Source: Dehalococcoidia bacterium
GTDB taxonomy: Bacteria; Chloroflexota; Dehalococcoidia; Lucifugimonadales; Lucifugimonadaceae
Direction: 5' to 3'
Length of the DNA: 23,063 bases
NCBI GenBank assembly: GCA_012270805.1
Contig: JAAXHR010000398.1
Span: 1 to 23,063, forward strand
This document shows positions 16,289 to 23,063 of the stretch, piece by piece (position 1 is the first letter of the stretch; every line of letters starts with the position of its first letter). The notes below the pieces were generated by a model. That model made no database searches. It was not told where the DNA came from and was given only the letters and a program-made list of their open reading frames with translations. Made by a program: the position numbers and the translations under genes.

Positions 16289-16734
16289 ATTTCCTCGGCA
16301 TCGGTGGACTCGAGCTAATCGTCGTGTTCATCATCGGGTTGCTCGTCGTCGGACCCGTCAGGTTGGTTGAAGGGGTTCGGACGGCGCGCAAATACATGAC
16401 CGAGTTACGGCGGCAACGCGAAGAGTTGACGCAGATGGTCGAAGAGGCGGTCGATGTTGAGGGGATCCGAGAGCGACTCGATCAAGACGGCTTGTTCAAC
16501 GATGTCCGTGATCTGACATCGGAACTCAACGACATCCGCGAAGACGCTCAAAACATTACCACCGATGCCGCCGATCTTAAGTCGCTCGCCCGTTCCGTAG
16601 TCCGGCCCAGCGGTTACTCCAGAACCGCGACGGGTCCGCAAACACCAAAGCAGCCAACCAGTGCTTCATCGGAACCATCACCCAGCGAAACGAGTGCCGA
16701 AGCTAACTCCGAAGGTGCAGGCGCGCCATCGTGA
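16285..16734 (+). CDS. tatB: Sec-independent translocase subunit TatB
   Basis: The product is 149 residues from GTG 16285. One N-terminal membrane helix (MNFLGIGGLELIVVFIIGLL) is followed by VVGPVRLVEG, the hinge and amphipathic start of TatA/B proteins. A long charged helical region comes next (residues 35-110), then a Ser/Pro/Thr-rich tail. The glutamate in the membrane helix (GLELI), the G-P hinge, the length and the long coiled region favour TatB over TatA. Its GTG overlaps the maf stop as GTGA, and its own TGA overlaps the tatC GTG the same way. TatB forms the signal-peptide receptor with TatC in the inner membrane. Confidence 0.85.
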   Translation: MNFLGIGGLELIVVFIIGLLVVGPVRLVEGVRTARKYMTELRRQREELTQMVEEAVDVEGIRERLDQDGLFNDVRDLTSELNDIREDAQNITTDAADLKSLARSVVRPSGYSRTATGPQTPKQPTSASSEPSPSETSAEANSEGAGAPS

Positions 16735-17516
16735 AAGACCGACCGATCCAGTTGATGTCCCACTTCGCTGAGCTGAAGAAACGGCTCTATATAGCGGTTG
16801 CCGCCATCTTGATCGCGACGATCCTGGCGTTCGTTTTTTATAAGCCGATACAAGATTTCGTCCAACGACCCGCGATCCAAGCCCTAGAACGCGTCCGTCC
16901 CGACGATCCTGCAAGGCTCGTCCAGCTTGACATAACTGAAGGTTGGACAGTGACCGCGAAAGTTTCAGTGCTCGTAGGATTCGCCGTCGCTTTTCCAGTC
17001 GTCCTTTATCAAGTCATCATGTTCATCCGACCTGGCTTGAAAGGCAACGAACGGCGCACGCTCTATCTCCTGCTACCTGGCGGTACGCTGCTTTTCATCG
17101 CAGGTGCCGCGTTCGCTTACTACGTGGCGATCCCGCCTGCCATCCATTTCCTGCTGCAGTTCGGCGGTGAGATCGCACTTGTCACCCCGCGACTGTCATC
17201 CTACGTCACTCTGGTCTCAACGCTTATGATCTGGCTGGGATTGATATTCGAGATCCCGATTGCGATGTTCATTTTGGCGAAACTGGGGATATTGAGACCG
17301 CAAGGACTATCGAAACATCGGCGATGGATCATACTATTCGCCTTTGTCCTTGCAGCAATAGTCACGCCTACTGTCGATCCAGTGACGCAGGCGCTTGTCG
17401 CAGGTCCCATTATCGTCCTCTTCGAACTCGGACTGCTACTCACTAGGCTCGCGACGCGACGACCACCCGGCGTGGAAAATGGAGCCGACCGAAGCGTCAC
17501 GGACGCTGGAAACTAG
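16731..17516 (+). CDS. tatC: Sec-independent translocase subunit TatC
   Basis: This 261-residue polytopic membrane protein is the twin-arginine signal-peptide receptor core. It has the N-terminal HFAELKKRL (11-19), the periplasmic-loop/second-helix region ending in FAVAFPVVLYQ, the cytosolic loop FIRPGLKGNERR (98-109), FEIP in a helix (173-176) and TPTVDPVTQ (212-220) before the last helix. Six membrane spans can be traced, as is normal for TatC. Translation starts at GTG 16731, coupled to tatB by a 4-bp overlap. The TAG stop overlaps the stop of the convergent tatA within a shared CTAG. Confidence 0.96.
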   Translation: MKDRPIQLMSHFAELKKRLYIAVAAILIATILAFVFYKPIQDFVQRPAIQALERVRPDDPARLVQLDITEGWTVTAKVSVLVGFAVAFPVVLYQVIMFIRPGLKGNERRTLYLLLPGGTLLFIAGAAFAYYVAIPPAIHFLLQFGGEIALVTPRLSSYVTLVSTLMIWLGLIFEIPIAMFILAKLGILRPQGLSKHRRWIILFAFVLAAIVTPTVDPVTQALVAGPIIVLFELGLLLTRLATRRPPGVENGADRSVTDAGN

Positions 17517-17719
17517 TCGGGCTTCTCGGCGTCCGTTACATCCGCCTTCTTTTCATCCGCGTTTTCGGCGTTGTCCTTATTGCCGAGGCTGCCGCGGAAC
17601 TCTTTGATGGCTGTGCCGATGCCTCGCCCGACTTCAGGCAACCGCCCGGCGCCAAAGATGATAAGCACCACCACGACGATCAGGAATATCTCAAGTGGGC
17701 CTATGCCTCTGCCAAACAT
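17513..17719 (-). CDS. tatA: Sec-independent translocase subunit TatA
   Basis: The product is 68 residues. The N-terminal membrane helix begins MFGRGIGPLEIFLIVVVVLI, followed by the hallmark hinge FGAGRLPEVGRGIG (22-35), an amphipathic helix (GTAIKEFRGSL) and a short acidic, Lys-rich tail. FG-x-GRLPE identifies TatA, the pore-forming component. The ATG at 17719 follows GAGGT 11 nt upstream. Unlike the usual tatABC order, this gene is on the opposite strand and convergent with tatC. It completes a full Tat system for this window. Confidence 0.93.
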   Translation of the reverse strand: MFGRGIGPLEIFLIVVVVLIIFGAGRLPEVGRGIGTAIKEFRGSLGNKDNAENADEKKADVTDAEKPD

Positions 17720-17733
17720 GTCGTGCTGGACCT

Positions 17734-17750
17734 CGCCACGGTGGCGTTTT
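17734..17750 (+). terminator. Hairpin plus T-run; possible terminator of the maf-tatB-tatC transcript
   Basis: CGCCA-CGG-TGGCG forms a 5-bp stem with a 3-nt loop, followed by TTTTC on the plus strand. If used, the maf-tatBC transcript would run antisense through all of tatA before ending. On the minus strand the hairpin sits just upstream of the tatA ribosome site. Confidence 0.35.
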
Positions 17751-17901
17751 CGGATTAGATGGTTACCTTCTATGACGAAATGTCAAGTTCGATTGTAACC
17801 GACCCGCGAAAACGCTCAATGTTAACTCTAGTTCGACCGTGCTCCGACGCGTCCGGACGGACGAATTTAACGCCGAGGCAAGTCGCGGGGATGTCAGATT
17901 C

Positions 17902-18534
17902 TCAATAACGCCTCACAACGCCGATGACTTTGCCTTCGATGCTGACATCTTTGGCATCCTCGATCAGCGGATCGTAGTTCTTGTTGTCAGGCTGGAGCGT
18001 GACAGTCGGCCCGTTCGGGTAGTATCGCTTGACCGTGTGCTCTTCCCGGCTGGCGACGTATGCGATGACCATGTCTCCGCGCTTGGCACGGTTAGTCTTC
18101 TCCATGATGATGACGTCATCCGCCATGATGCCGGCGTCGATCATCGAATCGCCAGTCACTTCTAGGGCGAAGGGGTCGCGCGCGTTCCCAACGAGCCAGT
18201 CCGGAAAATCGATGGTGTCGAATTCGCTTACTTGGTCCCATGCGACTTCCGGCAAATCCATGACGAAATCTTGAGTGTTAGGACCAGCAGCGACCGTTCC
18301 CACGATCGGGATGCCCGACTGGACATTCAACGATCGAGCATTGCTGTTGCCCGTCAAGAGGCCTTGCTCGATCATCGGTTTGACGTGATAGTTGACGTTG
18401 GATGCGGAGCTGATGCCGACCGCTTCGGCTATTTCGCGTAGATTCGGGCCGTAGAGGTTCTCGCGCCGGTAGTCGCGAATAAACTCCCAGATCCGGCGTC
18501 GCACCTCTCTGGTTTTGGCTCTGGGTTTGGGCAT
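17902..18534 (-). CDS. lexA: LexA repressor (SOS response)
   Basis: The product is 210 residues from ATG 18534. The winged helix (1-70) has YGPNLREIAEAVGISSASNVNYHVKP split as recognition elements around residues 28-53. The C-terminal peptidase S24 domain has the self-cleavage site A83-G84 in TVAAGPN, the catalytic serine S130 in VTGDSMIDAG and the catalytic lysine K169 in EHTVKRYY. All parts needed for RecA-stimulated autocleavage are therefore present. GGAGG upstream supports the ATG at 18534; a GTG at 18576 is an in-frame alternative. The gene is divergent from leuS across a 273-bp gap. A -35/-10 promoter candidate lies upstream, but no operator of a known LexA class was recognised. Confidence 0.94.
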   Translation of the reverse strand: MPKPRAKTREVRRRIWEFIRDYRRENLYGPNLREIAEAVGISSASNVNYHVKPMIEQGLLTGNSNARSLNVQSGIPIVGTVAAGPNTQDFVMDLPEVAWDQVSEFDTIDFPDWLVGNARDPFALEVTGDSMIDAGIMADDVIIMEKTNRAKRGDMVIAYVASREEHTVKRYYPNGPTVTLQPDNKNYDPLIEDAKDVSIEGKVIGVVRRY

Positions 18535-18582
18535 AGTTGGGGTGTTCCTCCGTAAGTCGATCGTTTCGATTACCACTATTGT

Positions 18583-18613
18583 AGTATATTTTACATATGT
18601 GTGATTATGTCAA
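18583..18613 (-). promoter_or_regulatory. lexA promoter candidate with a palindrome in the spacer
   Basis: On the minus strand a perfect TTGACA (18608-18613) and TATACT (18583-18588) are 19 bp apart, about 50 bp before the lexA start. The spacer contains the 8-bp perfect palindrome ACATATGT (18593-18600), a possible place for an autoregulatory operator, though it matches no LexA box I know. The rest of the 18535-18807 gap shows no clear leuS promoter and no T-box leader motif. Confidence 0.45.
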
Positions 18614-18807
18614 GCAAATTACCGAAGTTTTTTCGCCAAATCTCCAAATTCGTCAGAATCCGACCTGATTCACCTTACACTTTGACCTGTTTCGCGGAAG
18701 CAGTGCACAACTGATCGGCGCTTAGCCCAACTTGCGGTTGCATTAGAATCGATAACATTCGAAGCTCTTCAAGCCTACCCGGCTTCACCTAGTTCGGAGA
18801 ATCGTCG

Positions 18808-21294
18808 ATGGCTCTAGCGTCCGATATCCCACCCGATACTTCCCATCAATTCGGCGATCGATACGACCATGCCGAGGTCGAGCCTCGCATCCGAACGCTT
18901 TGGGACGACGCGAAAGTCTACCGTTGGGATCCGGACGACACGACTCGCCCGAAGTGGTTCGTACAGTCGATGTTCCCGTACCCTTCAGGCGACCTCCACA
19001 TCGGACACTGGTTCGCTTTCAGCGGCGGAGACGCTGCAGCCCGTTTTAAGCGGATGGAGGGCTACAACGTCCTACATCCCCAAGGGTTCGACGCATTCGG
19101 TCTACCGGCCGAAAACGCCGCCATCCGCGGCAATGTTCACCCCAGTGTCTGGACCTACGACAACATCGCCAACATGCGTAATCAGTTCGAGTTGATGGGC
19201 AACTCGTACGACTGGTCCCGACAGATCATCACTTGCGATCCCGAATACTACAAGTGGAACCAGCACTTCTTCCTGAAGTTTCTTGAGAACGGGATCGCGT
19301 ACCGTTCCGACGGAGCCGTCAACTGGTGTCCCGAAGACCAGACTACACTCGCCAATGAACAGGTCAAAGATGGTAAGTGCGAACGTTGCGAGACCGTCGT
19401 AATCAAACGCAATATGCCGCAGTGGTACTTCGCCATCACCAAATACGCCGATGAAATGCTTGACATGTCTGGCATCGACTGGCCTGAGAAGGTTCTCATT
19501 AGCCAGGAAAACTGGATTGGCCGGTCCGAGGGTGTAAACATCCGCTTCGACATCTCTGAATACGACCTCGCAACAAAGTCGATCGCTACATTCACCACCC
19601 GTATCGATACGATCTTCGGGGTCACTTTTGTCGTGCTGGCTCCTGAACACTCCATGGTCGCCGAATTGACCCATCCCGAATACAAAGCAACGGTCGAAGA
19701 ATACGTCGCCGCGGCGGCGCGTGAAACCGATATCGAACGAACTTCAGCGGTGCGCGAGAAGACTGGAGTTCCTACCGGATCGTTCTGCATAAACCCGTTG
19801 AATGGCGAACGTGTCCCGATCCTAGTCGGCGACTACGTCTTGGCCACCTACGGCACCGGCGCGGTTATGGGTGTTCCTGCCCACGACGAACGCGACTTCG
19901 AGTTTGCGAAGAAGTACGACCTCCCGATCCGAGTAGTTGTGGCCCCCGACGGATGGGACGGCCGCGATCTCGACGCGGCTTATATCGCCCCCGGTGTCCA
20001 AGTCAACTCTGGCGAGTTCAACGGTCTCCCGAATGAACAAGGCAAAGAAGCGATCTCCGATGCCATCGAAAACAACGGGTGGGGCGAACGGATAGTCACC
20101 TATCATCTCCGCGACTGGTTAATATCTCGCCAGCGCTATTGGGGAACCCCGATCCCGATCATCTACTGCGATGACTGCGGAGCAGTTCCCGTCTCGTACG
20201 AAGACCTGCCTGTGGAGCTGCCGTCAGACGCTGAGTTCCAGCCATCGGGCCGATCACCGCTGATCGAGCATGAGGAGTTCCTGAACGCGCCTTGCCCCGA
20301 CTGCGGCGGACCAGGCGAGCGAGAGACCGACACCATGGACACCTTCATGGATTCGTCGTGGTACCACATGCGCTACTTAAGCCCTCAAGATGTCGATGAC
20401 CCGTTCGACGCGAAAATCGCGGCATCTTGGGCACCAGTTGACCAGTACACCGGTGGAATGGAGCACGCCGTCATGCACCTGCTCTACGCTCGTTTTTTCA
20501 ACCGCGCGCTTAGAGACATGGGCCTTGTCGAGTTCTCTGAACCGTACGTTCACCTATTCAGCCACGGAACACTTACGACCGAGACTGGAAAAATCTCGAA
20601 GCGTTCCAATCCTCTCGCGCCAGACCCACTAGTACAGGAGTACGGCGCTGATACGCTCCGCTGTTATCTAATGTTCCTCGGGCCTTGGGACAAAGGCGGA
20701 AGCTGGACCGATTCCGGCATCAACGGTATCCGACGTTGGCTGCACCGCGTCTGGGATATCGCTACGCGCGATGCAGATGACCTGAACGGTGACGACCAAA
20801 CCGCCGAGACCGCACTTGATGCGGCATCCCACGCAGTGACCAAGCGCGTGATAGAAGACATGCGCGCGTACAAATACAACACTGCAATTGCCGCGTTGAT
20901 GACCTACGTCAATCAGATGAACGACGCATGGGAAAACGGTGGCGTCACCCTCGATCTTTGGCGCGCCAGCGTGCAACGATTGTTGCTGCATCTGGCGCCG
21001 CTCGCACCACACATCGCCGAAGAACTGTGGCTGCGCAACGGCTGGACATTCTCCATCCATGAGCAGATGCTTCCCGAATGGGATGAATCGAAGCTCACAG
21101 TTGACACTGTAAAGATCGTGGTTCAGGTCAATGGACGCGTTCGCGACACCATCATAGTCCCACCCGATGCGGGCGAGAAAGAAGTCGCGGCGGCGGCGTT
21201 ATCTTCGCCGGGCGCGGTACGTCATACAAAAGACAAACAGATCCACCGCGAAATCTACGTGCCTGGACGGCTCTTCAATATCGTTGCCGGCTGA
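18808..21294 (+). CDS. leuS: Leucyl-tRNA synthetase
   Basis: This 828-residue class I synthetase charges and proofreads tRNA-Leu. The HIGH motif is HIGH (64-67) in FPYPSGDLHIGHW. The CP1 editing domain shows the threonine-rich TFTTRIDT (261-268) and VPAHDERDFEFA (356-367) with the conserved D360. DWLISRQRYWGTPIP (436-450) and DTFMDSSWY (511-519) mark the return to the catalytic core. The signature loop is GKISKRSN (594-601): both lysines are kept, but the usual KMSKSKGN is altered. The C-terminal domain has VNGRVRDTI. GGAG 8 nt before the ATG at 18808 supports the start. Length is normal for bacterial LeuRS. It is transcribed alone, divergent from lexA. Confidence 0.97.
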   Translation: MALASDIPPDTSHQFGDRYDHAEVEPRIRTLWDDAKVYRWDPDDTTRPKWFVQSMFPYPSGDLHIGHWFAFSGGDAAARFKRMEGYNVLHPQGFDAFGLPAENAAIRGNVHPSVWTYDNIANMRNQFELMGNSYDWSRQIITCDPEYYKWNQHFFLKFLENGIAYRSDGAVNWCPEDQTTLANEQVKDGKCERCETVVIKRNMPQWYFAITKYADEMLDMSGIDWPEKVLISQENWIGRSEGVNIRFDISEYDLATKSIATFTTRIDTIFGVTFVVLAPEHSMVAELTHPEYKATVEEYVAAAARETDIERTSAVREKTGVPTGSFCINPLNGERVPILVGDYVLATYGTGAVMGVPAHDERDFEFAKKYDLPIRVVVAPDGWDGRDLDAAYIAPGVQVNSGEFNGLPNEQGKEAISDAIENNGWGERIVTYHLRDWLISRQRYWGTPIPIIYCDDCGAVPVSYEDLPVELPSDAEFQPSGRSPLIEHEEFLNAPCPDCGGPGERETDTMDTFMDSSWYHMRYLSPQDVDDPFDAKIAASWAPVDQYTGGMEHAVMHLLYARFFNRALRDMGLVEFSEPYVHLFSHGTLTTETGKISKRSNPLAPDPLVQEYGADTLRCYLMFLGPWDKGGSWTDSGINGIRRWLHRVWDIATRDADDLNGDDQTAETALDAASHAVTKRVIEDMRAYKYNTAIAALMTYVNQMNDAWENGGVTLDLWRASVQRLLLHLAPLAPHIAEELWLRNGWTFSIHEQMLPEWDESKLTVDTVKIVVQVNGRVRDTIIVPPDAGEKEVAAAALSSPGAVRHTKDKQIHREIYVPGRLFNIVAG

Positions 21295-21318
21295 CCGCGG
21301 CGCGGCAAACTTGGCCGA

Positions 21319-21642
21319 TCAGTTATTCGAGTGACCGTTGCCGTTGCGACGTTCGTTCAGGTCGTCGTTGTGGAAAATCCCGCGTTCTTCACCTTGATAC
21401 GCGTGCACCGCAACCTCGATTCCATCAACCCCTACCAACTGGTTCATCTCTTGGATGAAACGGTTGACGATCTCGCGAAGGTCTTCCTCGGTCAGATTCT
21501 CTCGAACAATCAACGTCGCGTGCACCATCCCATGTGGAAAATGCACATCCAATCGACCGACATCGCGGTCTTCGCTATCGACAACGAAAAACGATTCGGA
21601 GTTCGGAGTCCTTAGTTCTCTGTGCAGCGTATAGTTCGTCAT
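21319..21642 (-). CDS. Small conserved-looking protein of unknown function
   Basis: The product is 107 residues, starting MTNYTLHRELRTPNSESFFVV. It has a central segment RLDVHFPHGMVHATLIVREN, then a helical acidic stretch (LTEEDLREIVNRFIQEMNQ), a strand-like EVAVHAYQG, and a polar Asn-rich tail. No signal peptide or membrane helix is visible. A purine-rich GCGAGGG just before the ATG at 21642 supports the start, and a 94-codon frame on the other strand has no such support. The pattern of an HGxxHATL strand followed by an acidic helix gives me a vague sense of similar small Chloroflexota proteins, but I cannot name a family. It lies between convergent leuS and upstream proA, 102 bp downstream of proA. 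Confidence 0.6.
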   Translation of the reverse strand: MTNYTLHRELRTPNSESFFVVDSEDRDVGRLDVHFPHGMVHATLIVRENLTEEDLREIVNRFIQEMNQLVGVDGIEVAVHAYQGEERGIFHNDDLNERRNGNGHSNN

Positions 21643-21667
21643 ATGCCCTCGCCCTAATCCTTCCCTT

Positions 21668-21692
21668 TGAGGAAAGAGCCCTCAGTTTTTTT
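21668..21692 (+). terminator. Intrinsic terminator candidate, plus strand
   Basis: TGAGG-aaagagc-CCTCA forms a 5-bp stem (6 with a T-G pair), followed by G and seven T residues. It reads on the plus strand and could end the leuS transcript, but only after passing antisense through the whole small gene at 21319-21642. Confidence 0.5.
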
Positions 21693-21744
21693 GCGCTTTC
21701 GAACCTCGCGAGAGTTCAATCCAAAATCGCCAAGCAACGTCGAT

Positions 21745-23046
21745 CTATGTGCGAATATGACCGTCGCCGGTGACCACCCACTTGTAGGACATGATCTCGC
21801 GAATGCCCATCGGACCGCGGGCGTGCAGCTTATTGGTAGATATCGCGACCTCGGCGCCCAGACCGAACTCCCCGCCGTCGTTGAAACGCGTTGAAGCGTT
21901 CGCAAACACCGCCGAAGCATCTACCTCGTTAAGGAAACGCTCGAGCACCTCAGTATTTTCTGCAATCACCGCCTCCGAGTGACCCGAACCATAGCGCCTG
22001 ATATGTTCCAACGCCTCGTCGAGACTGCGCACGACCTTCACTGACAGTATCAACGCCAAGAACTCGGTTCCAAAGTCGTCCTCACTCGCTCGTTTAACCT
22101 GCAAAGTACGTCGTTTCGGACCGAGCAATGCCCAAGCGCGATTGTCGGCACGCACCTCGACACCAGCCGCAGACAGCGGCCCAGACAATCCGTTCAATAC
22201 TGTACCTGCGACGCTCTCGTGCACCAGTAGAGTATCCAACGCATTGCATACGGTGTGTCGCTGGGCTTTCGCGTTGAAAACCACGTCGATAGCCTTGCCA
22301 ACGTCTGCCGACGCGTCGACATATGCGTGGCACACGCCTATCCCACCCGTAACTGCCGGCATCTTCGCCTTTTCCGCCACCATATGAACAAGCTCTGAGC
22401 TGCCACGTGGGATCAACAGATCGATGCTGTCGTCCATCTCCAAGATTTCACCGACTAAGACGCGATCTGTCGTTTCGACGAACTGGACGGCATCGTTGGG
22501 CATGCCAGCCGCCACGACCGACTCTCGTACCAGGGATGCCAACGCCGAGTTCGTCCGGATCGCTTCCTTGCCGCCGCGCAGTATCACTGCGTTGCCAGCC
22601 TTCAAACACAACGCAGCGATGTCGATCGTTACGTTCGGGCGGCTCTCGTAGATCACACCGATCACACCCAGCGGGACGCGAACCCGGCGTATCTGCATCC
22701 CGTTATAAGCCTGACGTTCTTCCAGAACCTCGCCAACGGGATCGTCTAGATCTGCGATGTTGCTAACGGCACTCGCCATATCGGCGATTCGATCGGCATT
22801 CAACATCATCCGTTCGGCAACGTGCTCATCCATACCGTCGGCTCTAGCTGCCGCCAAATCCGCTTCGTTCGCAGCCAAAATGCGATCACTCTCAACATCG
22901 AGCACCGCGGCCAATGCCCGCAACGCGGTGTCGCGCTGCTCGGCGGTGCAACGCCCCAACTCTTCCGCCGCCACCCGTGCGGCCAATCCCATGGCGCGAA
23001 TGTCTACTGTCACCGCCGTTGATGTCGGTTTTTCTACTGTAACCAT
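21745..23046 (-). CDS. proA: Gamma-glutamyl phosphate reductase (proline synthesis)
   Basis: This 433-residue aldehyde dehydrogenase-fold enzyme reduces gamma-glutamyl phosphate with NADPH to glutamate semialdehyde, the second step of proline synthesis. Family landmarks are VPLGVIGVIYESRPNVT (124-140), LCLKAGNAVILRGGKEA (146-162), LIPRGSSELV (211-220) and the catalytic cysteine C267 in NAKAQRHTVCNALDTLL. The end ASTRFNDGGEFGLGAE and HARGPMGIREI also match. Family members often read QRPGVCN; here it is QRHTVCN. The ATG at 23046 is preceded by GAAGAG. The gene starts 17 bp from the right edge. Its usual partner proB would be expected just upstream but is not visible. Confidence 0.97.
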   Translation of the reverse strand: MVTVEKPTSTAVTVDIRAMGLAARVAAEELGRCTAEQRDTALRALAAVLDVESDRILAANEADLAAARADGMDEHVAERMMLNADRIADMASAVSNIADLDDPVGEVLEERQAYNGMQIRRVRVPLGVIGVIYESRPNVTIDIAALCLKAGNAVILRGGKEAIRTNSALASLVRESVVAAGMPNDAVQFVETTDRVLVGEILEMDDSIDLLIPRGSSELVHMVAEKAKMPAVTGGIGVCHAYVDASADVGKAIDVVFNAKAQRHTVCNALDTLLVHESVAGTVLNGLSGPLSAAGVEVRADNRAWALLGPKRRTLQVKRASEDDFGTEFLALILSVKVVRSLDEALEHIRRYGSGHSEAVIAENTEVLERFLNEVDASAVFANASTRFNDGGEFGLGAEVAISTNKLHARGPMGIREIMSYKWVVTGDGHIRT

Positions 23047-23063
23047 CTCTTCGCTGTCACCGT

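Noticed and set aside
17850..17859. CGTCCGGACG palindrome between tatA and lexA as a lexA terminator or operator
   Set aside because: No T-run follows on the lexA strand, and it is downstream of lexA, so neither role is supported.
18720..18807. T-box or other tRNA-sensing leader before leuS
   Set aside because: The T-box antiterminator motif and a terminator hairpin are absent from the short leader.
19102..19790. Two long overlapping minus-strand open frames (190 and 180 codons) inside leuS
   Set aside because: They are antisense to conserved LeuRS catalytic and editing sequence. Such frames are expected in this codon usage and have no motif support.
1..23063. CRISPR arrays, tRNA or rRNA genes, insertion sequences, phage genes
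   Set aside because: I saw no regularly spaced repeats, no tRNA-like cloverleaf with a T-loop motif, no rRNA sequence and no transposase or integrase motif on reading both strands.

Overview
The window is a gene-dense bacterial segment (standard code, Shine-Dalgarno initiation with frequent GTG and TTG starts, about 55% GC by eye). It carries an unbroken set of housekeeping genes plus a small group of sugar-acid and sulfatase genes. Enolase-superfamily dehydratase, UxuA-like TIM barrel, sulfatase, a secreted protein with GWN modules and MetRS/LexA of these types would fit a free-living marine Chloroflexota (SAR202-like Dehalococcoidia). That placement is my inference from family content. No rRNA, tRNA, CRISPR array or intact mobile element is visible.

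Left part (1-6693): the N-terminus of a voltage-gated-type ion channel runs off the left edge. Next to it is a cytosolic S1-type sulfatase, then a divergent UxuA-like mannonate dehydratase-family protein. An orphan family-5 solute-binding lipoprotein and a short secreted Cys-containing peptide gene follow. The peptide reading frame is split by one in-frame TGA. Part of the binding-protein/peptide segment (about 3.1-5.4 kb) looks distinctly AT-richer than the rest. A rhamnonate dehydratase-like enolase closes the block. Together these suggest use of (sulfated) sugars and sugar acids, although no sugar kinase, aldolase or permease is present.

Middle (5515-14113, all minus strand apart from a truncated VapB-like antitoxin relic at 11242): lipA, a secreted surface protein, rsmI, metG, a long-chain polyprenyl diphosphate synthase, nth and the enolase gene. 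The spacing from rsmI to the enolase gene (34 to 118 bp) would allow one long transcript. MetRS has lost both lysines of its KMSKS loop.

Right part (14244-23063): an RlmD/TrmA-family RNA m5U methyltransferase, then maf-tatB-tatC on the plus strand with two GTGA overlaps. A convergent tatA shares a CTAG stop palindrome with tatC. lexA and leuS are divergent, with a good promoter candidate for lexA. Then come a small unknown protein and proA, which begins almost at the right edge.

The observations most worth following up are the TGA-split secreted peptide gene, the degenerate MetRS signature loop, the tatA arrangement and the antitoxin relic. I see no convincing large undescribed system.
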